The translations under genes and the position numbers were made by a program. The notes under the pieces were generated by a model. That model ran no database searches and had not been told where the DNA came from. It was given only the letters and a program-made list of their open reading frames with translations. A stretch of 64,000 nt of DNA from Bacteroidales bacterium (GTDB lineage: Bacteria; Bacteroidota; Bacteroidia; Bacteroidales; UBA932), in assembly GCA_015060395.1 (NCBI GenBank), contig SUYP01000001.1:1-64000 (forward strand), written 5' to 3'. Shown piece by piece: positions 39,245-48,266 of the stretch; position 1 is the stretch's first letter, and each line of letters starts with the position of its first letter.

Positions 39245-41632
39245 ATGAAGAAATTGCTGACTTTTGGCCTCTTTCTGTTCCTCTTGTGCTTTTCCGTTTC
39301 GGGAAGGCCGCGCAGAGGTATAGATCCGAAGGCAGACTCGCTGGCCGTAGAGCGGATGCGGGAAAGGATGGCTGAGATAAGGCAGACCCGTCCTACTGTA
39401 GCTCTTGTCTTGAGCGGAGGTGGGGCTAAAGGTGCGGCTCACGTTGGTGTGATACGGTATATCGAAGAGCTGGGCATTCCTGTGGATATGGTGCTGGGTA
39501 CCAGTATGGGCGGGCTTATCGGAGGTCTGTACTCTCTCGGCTATTCTGTGGAGCAGATGGATTCTCTGGTGAGGAATATGGACTGGAACTGGGCGTTGAG
39601 TGACAGATTGTCAAGGAAGTATATCACTTATTCCGATCTGAAGTACAAGGAAAAATATCTGCTTTCCATTCCGTTTTTCTATGAAAGGGACTATTATAGG
39701 ATGATGAGGGCGGATGAGAACCGTTTCGACCCTTCGCACAGACACGACATCCTTCACGTCGGTGCGGACAATGAGGATGGTGCTGACTTCCTTAAGAAGA
39801 ATTTCCTCGGAAGCCTTCCGTCCGGATATATATATGGCCAGAATGTAAGTAATCTTATCAGCTCACTTACAATCGGTTACCAGGATCCTATGAGTTTTCA
39901 GGAGTTCCCGATACCTTTTGTGTGCGTGGCTTCTGATATGGTCTCCGGAAAGGCTAAGATATGGCACGAGGGTAAGATAAATGACGCTATGCGTTCCACT
40001 ATGTCCATACCTGGAATGTTCGCTCCGGTCAGAGTAGATGGAATGGTCCTGGTGGACGGCGGATTGAGGGATAATTATCCGACCGCACTGGCACGTGAGA
40101 TGGGTGCCGATATAATAATAGGAGTCGATCTTTCGGAGACAAGAAGGACATATACCGATGTCAACAATATCGGAGATATAATCGGCCAGGGCATAGATAT
40201 GCTCGGACGTGATGCCTTTGAGCGTAATGTGAATATCCCGGATGTGAAGATACGTCCCCAGCTCCGGGGATTCAATATGATGAGTTTTGATGCCGAAAGC
40301 ATTGATACCATTATGGTGAGAGGACTGGAGGCAGCCCAGGCTCAGGATTCTTTGCTGCGTGAGGTCGCTAAGAGGACTTCAGCGGGGTTTGTTTCTCCAC
40401 GAAAGCCGTCTGCCTTCGGGTTTGAAACAGATTCTCTGGTTATCGCTGATGTGGAGATCAAGGGTGTGCTTCCTCGAGAGGGTGAACTTCTTGACAAGAG
40501 ACTGAATCTGAAATTCGGCCAGAAGATCAGTAAAGAAGATCTGAATGATATAGTGGCGAAGATATATGGAACCCAGTCGTACGATTATGTGACGTACGAA
40601 CTTCTTGGCGACAGCGAACCTTTCAAGCTGGTGCTGAACTGCCGTAAAGGACCTATCCATCAGCTCGGACTTGGAGTGAGGGCGGATACGGAGGAAATCG
40701 TATCGGTCCTTCTTAATGTCGGATTCAATGCGCATAAGCTTCACGGGCATATCTATGACCTGTCCGGAAAGGTGAGCGCCAATCCTTATTTCCAGTTCCA
40801 TTGGTCGTATGACCTTCCGAAAATGCCTACCATAAATGCCAAGGCTTCCGTCAGATGGACAGACCTGAATATGCTGAATTTCGGTAATAATAATCTGAGC
40901 CTCAGCTATTTCTGTGCGAAACAGGAGCTCTTTCTGTCCAATATCAAATGGAGACAGTTCGATATAAAGGGCGGAATAAGGAATGAAGTCTTCAATGTCC
41001 GGAACGTAAAGTCATCCCAGATCATCGGAGACTATGATTTCGACCAGCTTACCAATGATTTCGTTTCTCTTTATCTGGATGCCCGTACCGATACATTCGA
41101 TGACGGATATTTTCCGACAAGGGGCGTGAATGCAGGAGTGTCATATAACTGGACTTTTGCCGGCTTCCCTCACAGATTCAACAACTTCCATACACTCCAG
41201 GCAGATGCCAAGACGGTTCTTCCGATAGGAGATATATTCGCATTCATACCTTCATTCAATTTCAGATTTCTGTTCGGTGAAGAGATCCCTGTAGCTTATT
41301 TCAATGCCATAGGAGGCTCATTGTCAGGCCGTTACGTGGATCAGCAGATGCCTTTCCTGGGAGTGACGAATCTGTCGGCGATGAAAAATATGCTGACCAT
41401 ATACAGAGCTGATCTAAGATTTACTCTGGCAAAGAACCACTACCTTACGGGCACGGTGAATTATGCCAGAGATTGTGATGAGTTGAGGAATTATGCTGTG
41501 GGGCCGGGATATTTCGGAGCGGCCCTGGAGTATTCGTTCGATACTATTTTCGGACCTATCAGCGCCAATGTGCATTGGTCCGATATTACGCGCAAGGTGG
41601 GATTCTACCTCAGTGCCGGTTATAGCTTCTGA
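39245..41632 (+). CDS. patatin-like phospholipase with C-terminal outer-membrane barrel
   Basis: 795 residues. Signal peptide (about 1-20). Patatin domain at about 50-325: oxyanion loop GGGAKG at 58-63, nucleophile S87 in GTSMGG, and D271 in VDGGLRDNYP. Then a POTRA-like segment (about 405-470, VIADVEIKGVLPREGELLDKRL) and a BamA/surface-antigen type beta barrel to the C-terminal GYSF. The architecture matches PlpD-like two-partner-type patatins (type Vd autotransporter relatives) frequent in Bacteroidetes. Predicted phospholipase exposed at the outer membrane. 41 bp after rlmN. Confidence 0.9.
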   Translation: MKKLLTFGLFLFLLCFSVSGRPRRGIDPKADSLAVERMRERMAEIRQTRPTVALVLSGGGAKGAAHVGVIRYIEELGIPVDMVLGTSMGGLIGGLYSLGYSVEQMDSLVRNMDWNWALSDRLSRKYITYSDLKYKEKYLLSIPFFYERDYYRMMRADENRFDPSHRHDILHVGADNEDGADFLKKNFLGSLPSGYIYGQNVSNLISSLTIGYQDPMSFQEFPIPFVCVASDMVSGKAKIWHEGKINDAMRSTMSIPGMFAPVRVDGMVLVDGGLRDNYPTALAREMGADIIIGVDLSETRRTYTDVNNIGDIIGQGIDMLGRDAFERNVNIPDVKIRPQLRGFNMMSFDAESIDTIMVRGLEAAQAQDSLLREVAKRTSAGFVSPRKPSAFGFETDSLVIADVEIKGVLPREGELLDKRLNLKFGQKISKEDLNDIVAKIYGTQSYDYVTYELLGDSEPFKLVLNCRKGPIHQLGLGVRADTEEIVSVLLNVGFNAHKLHGHIYDLSGKVSANPYFQFHWSYDLPKMPTINAKASVRWTDLNMLNFGNNNLSLSYFCAKQELFLSNIKWRQFDIKGGIRNEVFNVRNVKSSQIIGDYDFDQLTNDFVSLYLDARTDTFDDGYFPTRGVNAGVSYNWTFAGFPHRFNNFHTLQADAKTVLPIGDIFAFIPSFNFRFLFGEEIPVAYFNAIGGSLSGRYVDQQMPFLGVTNLSAMKNMLTIYRADLRFTLAKNHYLTGTVNYARDCDELRNYAVGPGYFGAALEYSFDTIFGPISANVHWSDITRKVGFYLSAGYSF

Positions 41633-41666
41633 GCCTGCTGCGGTTTTATGAACATATAATTCAGAT

Positions 41667-42158
41667 ATGGCCAAGGATAGTGTGAAGGATCCGCTCAAGG
41701 TGGCGGACAGGATGAGGACCCTCTGTTCAAGAAGGGAATATTGCCGTGCGGATATCTTCAAGAAGGTGTCCGCCGCTCTTGATGGTGATACGAAGAAGGC
41801 TGCGGAGATAGTGGAGCTTCTTGTGAAGGAAAAATATATCGATGACCTGCGGTATGCATCGGCATTTGCCCGCGACAAATCCTCCATCGCCGGATGGGGA
41901 GATGTCAAGATACGTTATATGCTTGCCGCCAAAGGTGTTTCGAAGGATGTCGTATCGGAGGCATTGTCCGAGATTGACCGCGGAAAGGCTTCAGGACGGC
42001 TTGACAAGCTGATGGAGACTAAGGCGCGTTCTTTGAAAGATGATCCGCAGGTGAGACTCAAGCTGCTCCGTTTCGGTATGGGCAGGGGCTATGCCTACGA
42101 AGAGGTGGCTGAGGTGACCGAAAGGATCATTGAAGGATGGAAAAATTCAGAAGACTGA
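41667..42158 (+). CDS. recX: RecX-family regulatory protein
   Basis: 163 residues. Repeated three-helix units: SRREYCRADIFKKV, VELLVKEKYIDDLRYASAFARDKS and KIRYMLAAKGVSKDVVSEAL are typical RecX blocks. RecX binds RecA filaments and limits their activity. Lies about 4 kb from recA rather than adjacent. Overlaps the DUF4954 gene by 22 bp in another frame, which implies translational coupling. Confidence 0.88.
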   Translation: MAKDSVKDPLKVADRMRTLCSRREYCRADIFKKVSAALDGDTKKAAEIVELLVKEKYIDDLRYASAFARDKSSIAGWGDVKIRYMLAAKGVSKDVVSEALSEIDRGKASGRLDKLMETKARSLKDDPQVRLKLLRFGMGRGYAYEEVAEVTERIIEGWKNSED

Positions 42159-44062
42159 CTTCAGATGAGATAGAAATGCTGAAGTCCCAGATGTGCTATG
42201 CATCTGATTGGAATGCAATAGAGGTGGCGGAAGATTTTTCGCCGGAAAATGTCAGATATGCCAGGTTCTCAGGCAATATAAGGCTGGGAACGTTCAGAAA
42301 GGAATTTCAGCTGGCAGGAGGTATGGTGAAGCATTCCGGAATCTATTATGCTACTCTGCATAATGTTACGGTGGGAGACGACTGCTGTATCGAGAATGTA
42401 AAGAATTATATCGCGAATTATCGGATCGGAAGCGGGACCTTCATAGAGAATGTGGATATCATTCTTACTGATGGCCTCAGCAGTTTCGGCAATGGTGTGC
42501 AGGTGTCTGTGCTGAATGAGACCGGAGGCTGCGAGGTGATGATCTATGACCGTCTTTCCGCCCAGCTGGCATATCTGATGGCTTTTTACCGGCACAGACC
42601 TTCGCTGCTTTCCCGTCTGCACGATATGATAGGGCAATATGTCCGCTCGGTGGAATCTACCTTCGGAACAATAGGCCGGGATGTCGTAATAGCTGATGCT
42701 GGATATATAAAGAATGTGCGCGTCGGTGACTTCTGCAAGATAGAAGGTGCATCCCGCCTCAAGAACGGAAGCATAAACAGCAATGAAGAGGCTCCGGTGC
42801 ACGTAGGGGTAGGTGTGATAGGAGATGATTTCATAATTTCCAGCGGTTCCGATGTTGAGGACGGAGTTACGTTTTCGCGATGCTTCATAGGCCAGGCTTG
42901 CAGACTCGGACATAATTACTCCGCCTCTGATTCATTGTTTTTCAGCAATTGCCACGGAGAGAACGGAGAGGCTTGTGCGATATTTGCCGGGCCGTTCACG
43001 GTTACGCATCATAAGTCAACCTTGCTTATTGCCGGAATGTTTTCTTTTATGAATGCAGGATCTGGGTCCAATCAGAGCAATCATCTTTATAAACTTGGTC
43101 CTATTCATCACGGTATGATGGAAAGAGGATCCAAGACGGCATCGGACTCGTATATACTATGGCCGGCGAAGGTCGGAGCCTTCTCGCTCGTGATGGGACG
43201 TCACGTATGTCATCAGGATACCTCAGATCTTCCGTTTTCGTATCTTATTGAGCAGCAGAGCACTTCATATATAATGCCCGGTGCAAATCTCAAGAGTGTC
43301 GGTACCATAAGGGATGCTAAGAAATGGCCTTCCCGAGACCGAAGAAAGGGACCGGGAAAGCTGGACAGCATCAATTTCAATCTTCTCAGTCCTTATACCG
43401 TGCAGAAGATGCTCCGTGCCGTGAACATTCTGAATGAGCTGAAGAGAGTCTCGGGTGATACCTCTGATTATTATGCCTATCAAAGCGGCAGGATAAAGGC
43501 CACGTCATTGGCAAATGGATTGAAATATTATGGGTATGCTATAGATAAGTTCTTTGGCAATTCGTTGATTACCAGAATAATGAATGCGGAATTCTCTTCT
43601 TTGGAAGATCTTCGCAAAGCCTTTGTCCCAAGATCTCAATATGGTGATGGAGAATGGGTCGATCTAGCCGGAATGATTGCTCCCGGAAAGGCTGTTGAGG
43701 ATATTGTTTCGGATGTGGAGAGCGGCAGGACTTCTGATCTGGAAATACTGAATGAGCGTATTTCTTCTCTACATTCTGAGTATTATCGCTATGAATGGAG
43801 ATGGGCTTGCAAGGCAATGGAGGACTATTATGGTTTCAGACTTTCCGAACTGGCTGCTGACGATCTATCCAGGCTTGTCCGCAGGTGGAGGGATTCTGTG
43901 GTAGCATTGGACAGACTGCTGTATGAGGACGCCAGAAAGGAGTTTTCTCTCAGCGGTATGCCGGATTTTGAGTCCGATCCTTTTGTCCGTTCTGTCAAGG
44001 AACATATTGAAGTCAAATCATCCCTCGCAGATCAGGTTCTGGAGAAACTTGACTCCATATAA
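42137..44062 (+). CDS. DUF4954 left-handed beta-helix protein
   Basis: 641 residues with no signal peptide. The first about 350 residues show hexapeptide-like turns (VGDDCCIENVKNYIANYRIG, IGRDVVIADAGYIKNVRVGDFCKIEG, SDVEDGVTFSRCFIGQACRLG), as in sugar-nucleotide transferases and acyltransferases with a left-handed beta helix. The rest is helical, including KAMEDYYGFRLSELAADDL. I recognise it as the Bacteroidetes DUF4954 family; no reaction is established. The bulk of the helix suggests trimerisation and a nucleotide-sugar or acyl substrate. Overlaps recX; terminator follows at 44111. Confidence 0.82.
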   Translation: MEKFRRLTSDEIEMLKSQMCYASDWNAIEVAEDFSPENVRYARFSGNIRLGTFRKEFQLAGGMVKHSGIYYATLHNVTVGDDCCIENVKNYIANYRIGSGTFIENVDIILTDGLSSFGNGVQVSVLNETGGCEVMIYDRLSAQLAYLMAFYRHRPSLLSRLHDMIGQYVRSVESTFGTIGRDVVIADAGYIKNVRVGDFCKIEGASRLKNGSINSNEEAPVHVGVGVIGDDFIISSGSDVEDGVTFSRCFIGQACRLGHNYSASDSLFFSNCHGENGEACAIFAGPFTVTHHKSTLLIAGMFSFMNAGSGSNQSNHLYKLGPIHHGMMERGSKTASDSYILWPAKVGAFSLVMGRHVCHQDTSDLPFSYLIEQQSTSYIMPGANLKSVGTIRDAKKWPSRDRRKGPGKLDSINFNLLSPYTVQKMLRAVNILNELKRVSGDTSDYYAYQSGRIKATSLANGLKYYGYAIDKFFGNSLITRIMNAEFSSLEDLRKAFVPRSQYGDGEWVDLAGMIAPGKAVEDIVSDVESGRTSDLEILNERISSLHSEYYRYEWRWACKAMEDYYGFRLSELAADDLSRLVRRWRDSVVALDRLLYEDARKEFSLSGMPDFESDPFVRSVKEHIEVKSSLADQVLEKLDSI

Positions 44063-44110
44063 TCTTAGTACTGGCGGTTAATGTGTTCATTATCAGCAAA
44101 TTAAAAGAAA

Positions 44111-44140
44111 TGCCTGCTGTAAATCTACAGCAGGCATTTT
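44111..44140. terminator. bidirectional terminator between DUF4954 gene and ppdK
   Basis: TGCCTGCTGTA (44111-44121) and TACAGCAGGCA (44126-44136), 11-bp stem with a 4-nt loop; TTTT follows on the plus side and A-rich sequence (aaaagaaa) precedes, serving both convergent genes. Confidence 0.9.
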
Positions 44141-44161
44141 GTATAAGTGATTGATTGTCAA

Positions 44162-46903
44162 TTACTTGTTCGCTTTGATTGCAGCCTGTGCCGCAGCAAG
44201 ACGTGCGATAGGCACACGGAATGGAGAGCAAGATACATAGTTGAGGCCGATCTTGTAGCAGAACTCAACTGATGCAGGATCACCACCGTGCTCACCGCAG
44301 ATACCGCACTTGAGGTTCTCGCCTGCAACTGCCTCGCGAGACTTGCGTCCCTCAACTACAGCGTGCTCTACGAGCTTACCTACTGACTTCTGGTCGAGAG
44401 TCTTGAATGGGTCAGCGTCGAGGATCTTGTTGCCGAGGTAGTCACCCATAAATGTTCCGATATCGTCACGTGAGAATCCGAATGTCATCTGAGTAAGGTC
44501 GTTTGTACCGAATGAGAAGAACTCAGCTGTACGGGCCATACGGTCAGCTGTGAGGGCTGCACGTGGAATCTCGATCATAGTACCGAACTTGTACTTGATG
44601 TCGAAGCCGAAGTGAGCCTCGACCTCAGCACGGATCTTCTCGCAGATAGCCTTCTGGAAGCAGAGCTCACGCTCAGAGATGGTTACAGGAACCATAATCT
44701 CAGGCATTGGGCTGAAGCCCTCGTTCTTGAGCTCACCTGCTGCAGTGAAGATGGCACGGAACTGAGTCTCGGAGATCATAGGATATGTGATGTGGAGACG
44801 TACACCACGGTGACCCATCATAGGGTTGACCTCGTGGAGTGACTCGCCACGCTTCTCAATCTCACCTACAGAGATATGAAGCTCCTCTGCAAGTTCGTTC
44901 TTCTTGATCTCAGTCTGAGGTACGAACTCGTGGAGAGGTGGGTCAAGGAGACGGAATGTAACAGGCTTGCCGTCCATTACCTTCATTGTGCCCTTGACAG
45001 CAGCCTTGATGAATGGCTCAAGCTCTGCGAGAGCCGCCTTACGCTCCTCGTCACTCTTTGCAAGGATCATCTTGCGGAGCTTAGAAAGCGGAGTCTCTGC
45101 GTTCTGTCCGTAGAACATATGCTCGATACGGAAGAGACCGATACCCTCGGCACCGAAGCTGATGGCGCGTGCAGCATCCTCCGGAGTGTCGGCATTAGTT
45201 CTTACACCCATTGTGCGGAACTTGTCAACGATCTCCATAAACTGTACGAAACGTGGGTTGTCAGATGCGTCCATTGTATCGATGGCTACGTCATAAACAT
45301 AACCCTTTGCACCGTTGAGAGAAAGTACGTCACCCTCGTGGTACTCCTTGTCAGAGCCCTTGAACTTGATCACCTTGTTCTCGAGGTCGATGTGCATAGC
45401 CTCGCAACCTACGATACAGCACTTGCCCCATCCACGTGCCACGAGAGCAGCGTGTGAAGTCATACCGCCGCGCTGTGTAAGGATACCTGCACAAGCACGC
45501 ATACCCTCAACGTCCTCTGGTGAAGTCTCCTCACGGACAAGGATAGAAGCGATACCCTTCTCGTTGTATGCCATTGCAGCTTCTGAAGTGAAAGCGATCA
45601 CACCTACTGCTCCACCTGGAGATGCAGGAAGACCGTTTGCGATTACTGAAGCCTTCTTCTCGGAAGCTGGGTCGAGGATAGGGTGAAGGATTTCGTCGAG
45701 CTGAGCTGGAGCGATACGTGTCACAGCTGTCTTCTCGTCGATCATACCCTCCTCAAGCATATCCATCGCCATATTGAGGGCAGCGAGGCCGGTTCTCTTA
45801 CCGATACGGCACTGGAGCATCCAGAGCTTGCCGTCCTGGATAGTGAACTCGATGTCCTGCATATCGTGGAAGTGGTTCTCGAGGTGGAGACGGATGCCGT
45901 CGAGCTCTGCATAAACCTCAGGCATTGCAGTCTCGAGAGACTCGAGATTCTGGTTGTGAGGGTTCTTTGTAGCCTCGTTGAGAGGGTTCGGAGTACGGAT
46001 ACCAGCCACAACGTCCTCACCCTGAGCGTTGATGAGCCACTCACCGTAGAACTTGTTGTCACCGTTTGCTGGGTTACGTGAGAATGCAACACCTGTTGCT
46101 GAAGTAGAACCCATATTACCGAATACCATTGACTGTACGTTTACAGCTGTACCCCACTCGTCTGGAATACCCTCGATGCGGCGGTATGCGATAGCGCGTT
46201 TTCCGTTCCAAGACTTGAACACGCCTCCGATCGAACCCCAGAGCTGAGCCTCAGCTGAATCAGGGAACTCTGTGCCGAGAACCTCCTTTACGCGAACCTT
46301 GAACTTGTCGCAGAGGTCCTTGAGCTCGTCAGCTGTGATGTCTGTGTCAGAAGCATATCCTCTTGCAACCTTGAGCTCTTCCATCATTCTGTCGAGCTGC
46401 TGGCGGATACCCTGGCCGTCTGCCGGCTCGATACCCTCTGCCTTCTCCATTACAACGTCAGAGTACATCATAATGAGACGACGGTATGCGTCATATACGA
46501 AACGTGGGTTGTTTGTCTTTGCGATCATACCAGGGATAGTCTCAGAGCAGAGACCGATGTTGAGGATTGTATCCATCATACCTGGCATTGAGCTGCGGGC
46601 ACCAGAACGGCAGGATACGAGGAGCGGATTCTCCTTGTCACCGAACTTCATACCCATAATCTCCTCAGTCTTCTTGAGAGCCTCGGCTACCTCAGCCTTG
46701 AGGGCATCGTTGTATCCGCCACCGAGTTCATAATACTCGGTACAGCACTCTGTCGTGATTGTGAAACCTGCAGGAACAGGAATGTTGAGAGTACACATCT
46801 CAGCGAGGTTTGCACCCTTACCGCCGAGGAGCTCGCGCATAGTACCATTGCCCTCAGCGGTCTTGCCGCCGAAGCAATAGACTCTTTTCTTGTTAGATTC
46901 CAT
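44162..46903 (-). CDS. ppdK: pyruvate, phosphate dikinase
   Basis: 913 residues. N-terminal nucleotide-binding domain (GGKGANLAEM, SCRSGARSSMPGMMDTILN), the phosphohistidine domain with H484 in GGMTSHAALVARG (T482 as regulatory position) and the C-terminal PEP/pyruvate barrel ending with FGTNDLTQMTFGFSRDD and GICGEHGGDP. Interconverts pyruvate and PEP using AMP/PPi, a normal glycolytic step in Bacteroidales. Full length. Monocistronic: terminators flank it on both sides. Confidence 0.98.
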   Translation of the reverse strand: MESNKKRVYCFGGKTAEGNGTMRELLGGKGANLAEMCTLNIPVPAGFTITTECCTEYYELGGGYNDALKAEVAEALKKTEEIMGMKFGDKENPLLVSCRSGARSSMPGMMDTILNIGLCSETIPGMIAKTNNPRFVYDAYRRLIMMYSDVVMEKAEGIEPADGQGIRQQLDRMMEELKVARGYASDTDITADELKDLCDKFKVRVKEVLGTEFPDSAEAQLWGSIGGVFKSWNGKRAIAYRRIEGIPDEWGTAVNVQSMVFGNMGSTSATGVAFSRNPANGDNKFYGEWLINAQGEDVVAGIRTPNPLNEATKNPHNQNLESLETAMPEVYAELDGIRLHLENHFHDMQDIEFTIQDGKLWMLQCRIGKRTGLAALNMAMDMLEEGMIDEKTAVTRIAPAQLDEILHPILDPASEKKASVIANGLPASPGGAVGVIAFTSEAAMAYNEKGIASILVREETSPEDVEGMRACAGILTQRGGMTSHAALVARGWGKCCIVGCEAMHIDLENKVIKFKGSDKEYHEGDVLSLNGAKGYVYDVAIDTMDASDNPRFVQFMEIVDKFRTMGVRTNADTPEDAARAISFGAEGIGLFRIEHMFYGQNAETPLSKLRKMILAKSDEERKAALAELEPFIKAAVKGTMKVMDGKPVTFRLLDPPLHEFVPQTEIKKNELAEELHISVGEIEKRGESLHEVNPMMGHRGVRLHITYPMISETQFRAIFTAAGELKNEGFSPMPEIMVPVTISERELCFQKAICEKIRAEVEAHFGFDIKYKFGTMIEIPRAALTADRMARTAEFFSFGTNDLTQMTFGFSRDDIGTFMGDYLGNKILDADPFKTLDQKSVGKLVEHAVVEGRKSREAVAGENLKCGICGEHGGDPASVEFCYKIGLNYVSCSPFRVPIARLAAAQAAIKANK

Positions 46904-46953
46904 AATTTGTAAGTATTTGATTATTAATAAATAATATCAATAAGATGGTATTG

Positions 46954-46991
46954 CCGGATTTTTCCCTGTTCAAAACAGAAAAAATCCGGCG
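46954..46991 (-). terminator. likely terminator of the PurL/PurM-like gene
   Basis: GCCGGATTTTT (46954-46964) and AAAAATCCGGC (46981-46991), 11-bp stem with TGTT/AACA inside the loop, in the 136-bp gap upstream of ppdK. The right arm on the minus strand is U-rich. Confidence 0.6.
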
Positions 46992-47039
46992 CGAATTTAA
47001 TCATTTTTCCTGAAAAATCAGCAAAGAATTTCTGCGAAA

Positions 47040-48203
47040 TCAGTCTTCGCCTTCGCTGGCCTGTTCCAGAAGTGAAGCCAGAATGCCTGCCACATCAGCC
47101 CGTCTGCTTTCCTTGAAACTGATTCCTGAACTTTCCGGATCAGGATGTCCTACAGGATAATATGCCACGTCCTGGAGAAGAAGCTGTGAATCAAGATAAT
47201 CATAATCGTTGTCAGTGATCTGGATGAGAACTCCCGGAATTTCGCTGAACAGCAGACGTGTCCTGTCGGTCTCCTGATAGGATGCCATCAGACCGCTCAG
47301 ATCAAGTATTGCTCCGCATTCTCCGCACATAGATGCAGCTGCAGTGGCAAGTCCGCCGTCAGATACAGTGGCTCCGGCAATCACGATGCCGTCTTCAACC
47401 AGTTCTCTTACGACTTCATAGCAGTCTATGAAATAATCCGGATCCTGGATATGAGGGCCTATACCTCCGTTATGTCCCTGAGTCTGAGCCAGAAGCGACC
47501 CTCCGATCCTGTATGAGCAGGTGTCGAATGGTATATAGATAAGCCAGTCAGAGGCATCAGGTCTGAGTCTGGAGGCACAGCGCTCTTCCGATATCCACGG
47601 ATGACGGCTCTGGAATGGGGAGTCCTTTAAACTGATTTCGTCCTGCCCCTCATCGCTGCTGTCTGCTTCCTTCTCCGGAAGCCAGGCATAGAACTCCAGA
47701 TTGCTCTCAGAATCAGTCTCTTCATAGACATAGTCGTTGAGCTTTACACCAAGGTCAAAGATATATGAACTGGCAGCTTCGACAGATTGATAGAATGCTG
47801 CCATATTGCCGAGAGGACGTATGTTCCAGCTCCATTTTGCCCACAGATCAAGGTTTCCCAGACGGAAATGTCCCTTGTTCCATATACGGTCTGTCAGCGC
47901 CTTCGCCACTCTCTGTCTTGTGAAGGCCTGGGGATACAGAAGACGGAAAAAACGCTCTTTGACGGCCTCTCTGCTGCATTCTTCGATATACTGCAGGTCG
48001 TATGCCGAGTCATACCGGAATGAAGTGACAGGAGGATCGGTGGATTCATCGATGATGTCGTCGAAACGTTGTCCTGTCTGAAGAGGGAAATCACCGTCTT
48101 TCATACATTCGCTGAGAAGTTCAGCCGGTGTCGCGTCATACCTGATGCCGTCTATTATGTATTGTGAATGTAAAGCTGAGTCTTTTTTGGTCATATTCCG
48201 CAC
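47040..48203 (-). CDS. PurL/PurM (AIR synthase) C-terminal-domain-like orphan protein
   Basis: 387 residues. The C-terminal half carries DPDYFIDCYEVVRELVEDGIVIAGATVSDGGLATAAASM by position, close to the VSDGGL block of AIR-synthase/FGAM-synthase C-terminal domains, and an HNGGIGPH segment. The N-terminal half (RPLGNMAAFYQSVEAASSYIFDLGVKLND) is not recognised, and the ATP-binding N-terminal AIRS domain and the glutaminase are absent. Not a functional PurL or PurM by itself, judging by the missing parts. The start may be the ATG of residue 4. Divergent from folC with a very short gap. Confidence 0.6.
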   Translation of the reverse strand: MRNMTKKDSALHSQYIIDGIRYDATPAELLSECMKDGDFPLQTGQRFDDIIDESTDPPVTSFRYDSAYDLQYIEECSREAVKERFFRLLYPQAFTRQRVAKALTDRIWNKGHFRLGNLDLWAKWSWNIRPLGNMAAFYQSVEAASSYIFDLGVKLNDYVYEETDSESNLEFYAWLPEKEADSSDEGQDEISLKDSPFQSRHPWISEERCASRLRPDASDWLIYIPFDTCSYRIGGSLLAQTQGHNGGIGPHIQDPDYFIDCYEVVRELVEDGIVIAGATVSDGGLATAAASMCGECGAILDLSGLMASYQETDRTRLLFSEIPGVLIQITDNDYDYLDSQLLLQDVAYYPVGHPDPESSGISFKESRRADVAGILASLLEQASEGED

Positions 48204-48232
48204 ACATTGGGGATAAACTCTGTAAAATTAGT

Positions 48233-48240
48233 TATTTTTG
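48233..48240 (+). promoter_or_regulatory. -7 element for folC
   Basis: TATTTTTG, 26 bp upstream of the folC ATG at 48267. TTG at 48207-48209 is 23 bp upstream, slightly longer than the usual spacer. Confidence 0.5.
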
Positions 48241-48266
48241 TCTTCACAACAAGCGATTTTCTGAAT

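Noticed and set aside
44876..45457. 193-codon plus-strand frame
   Set aside because: Lies antisense to ppdK; composition and Leu/Val/Glu-rich translation are typical of a shadow frame.
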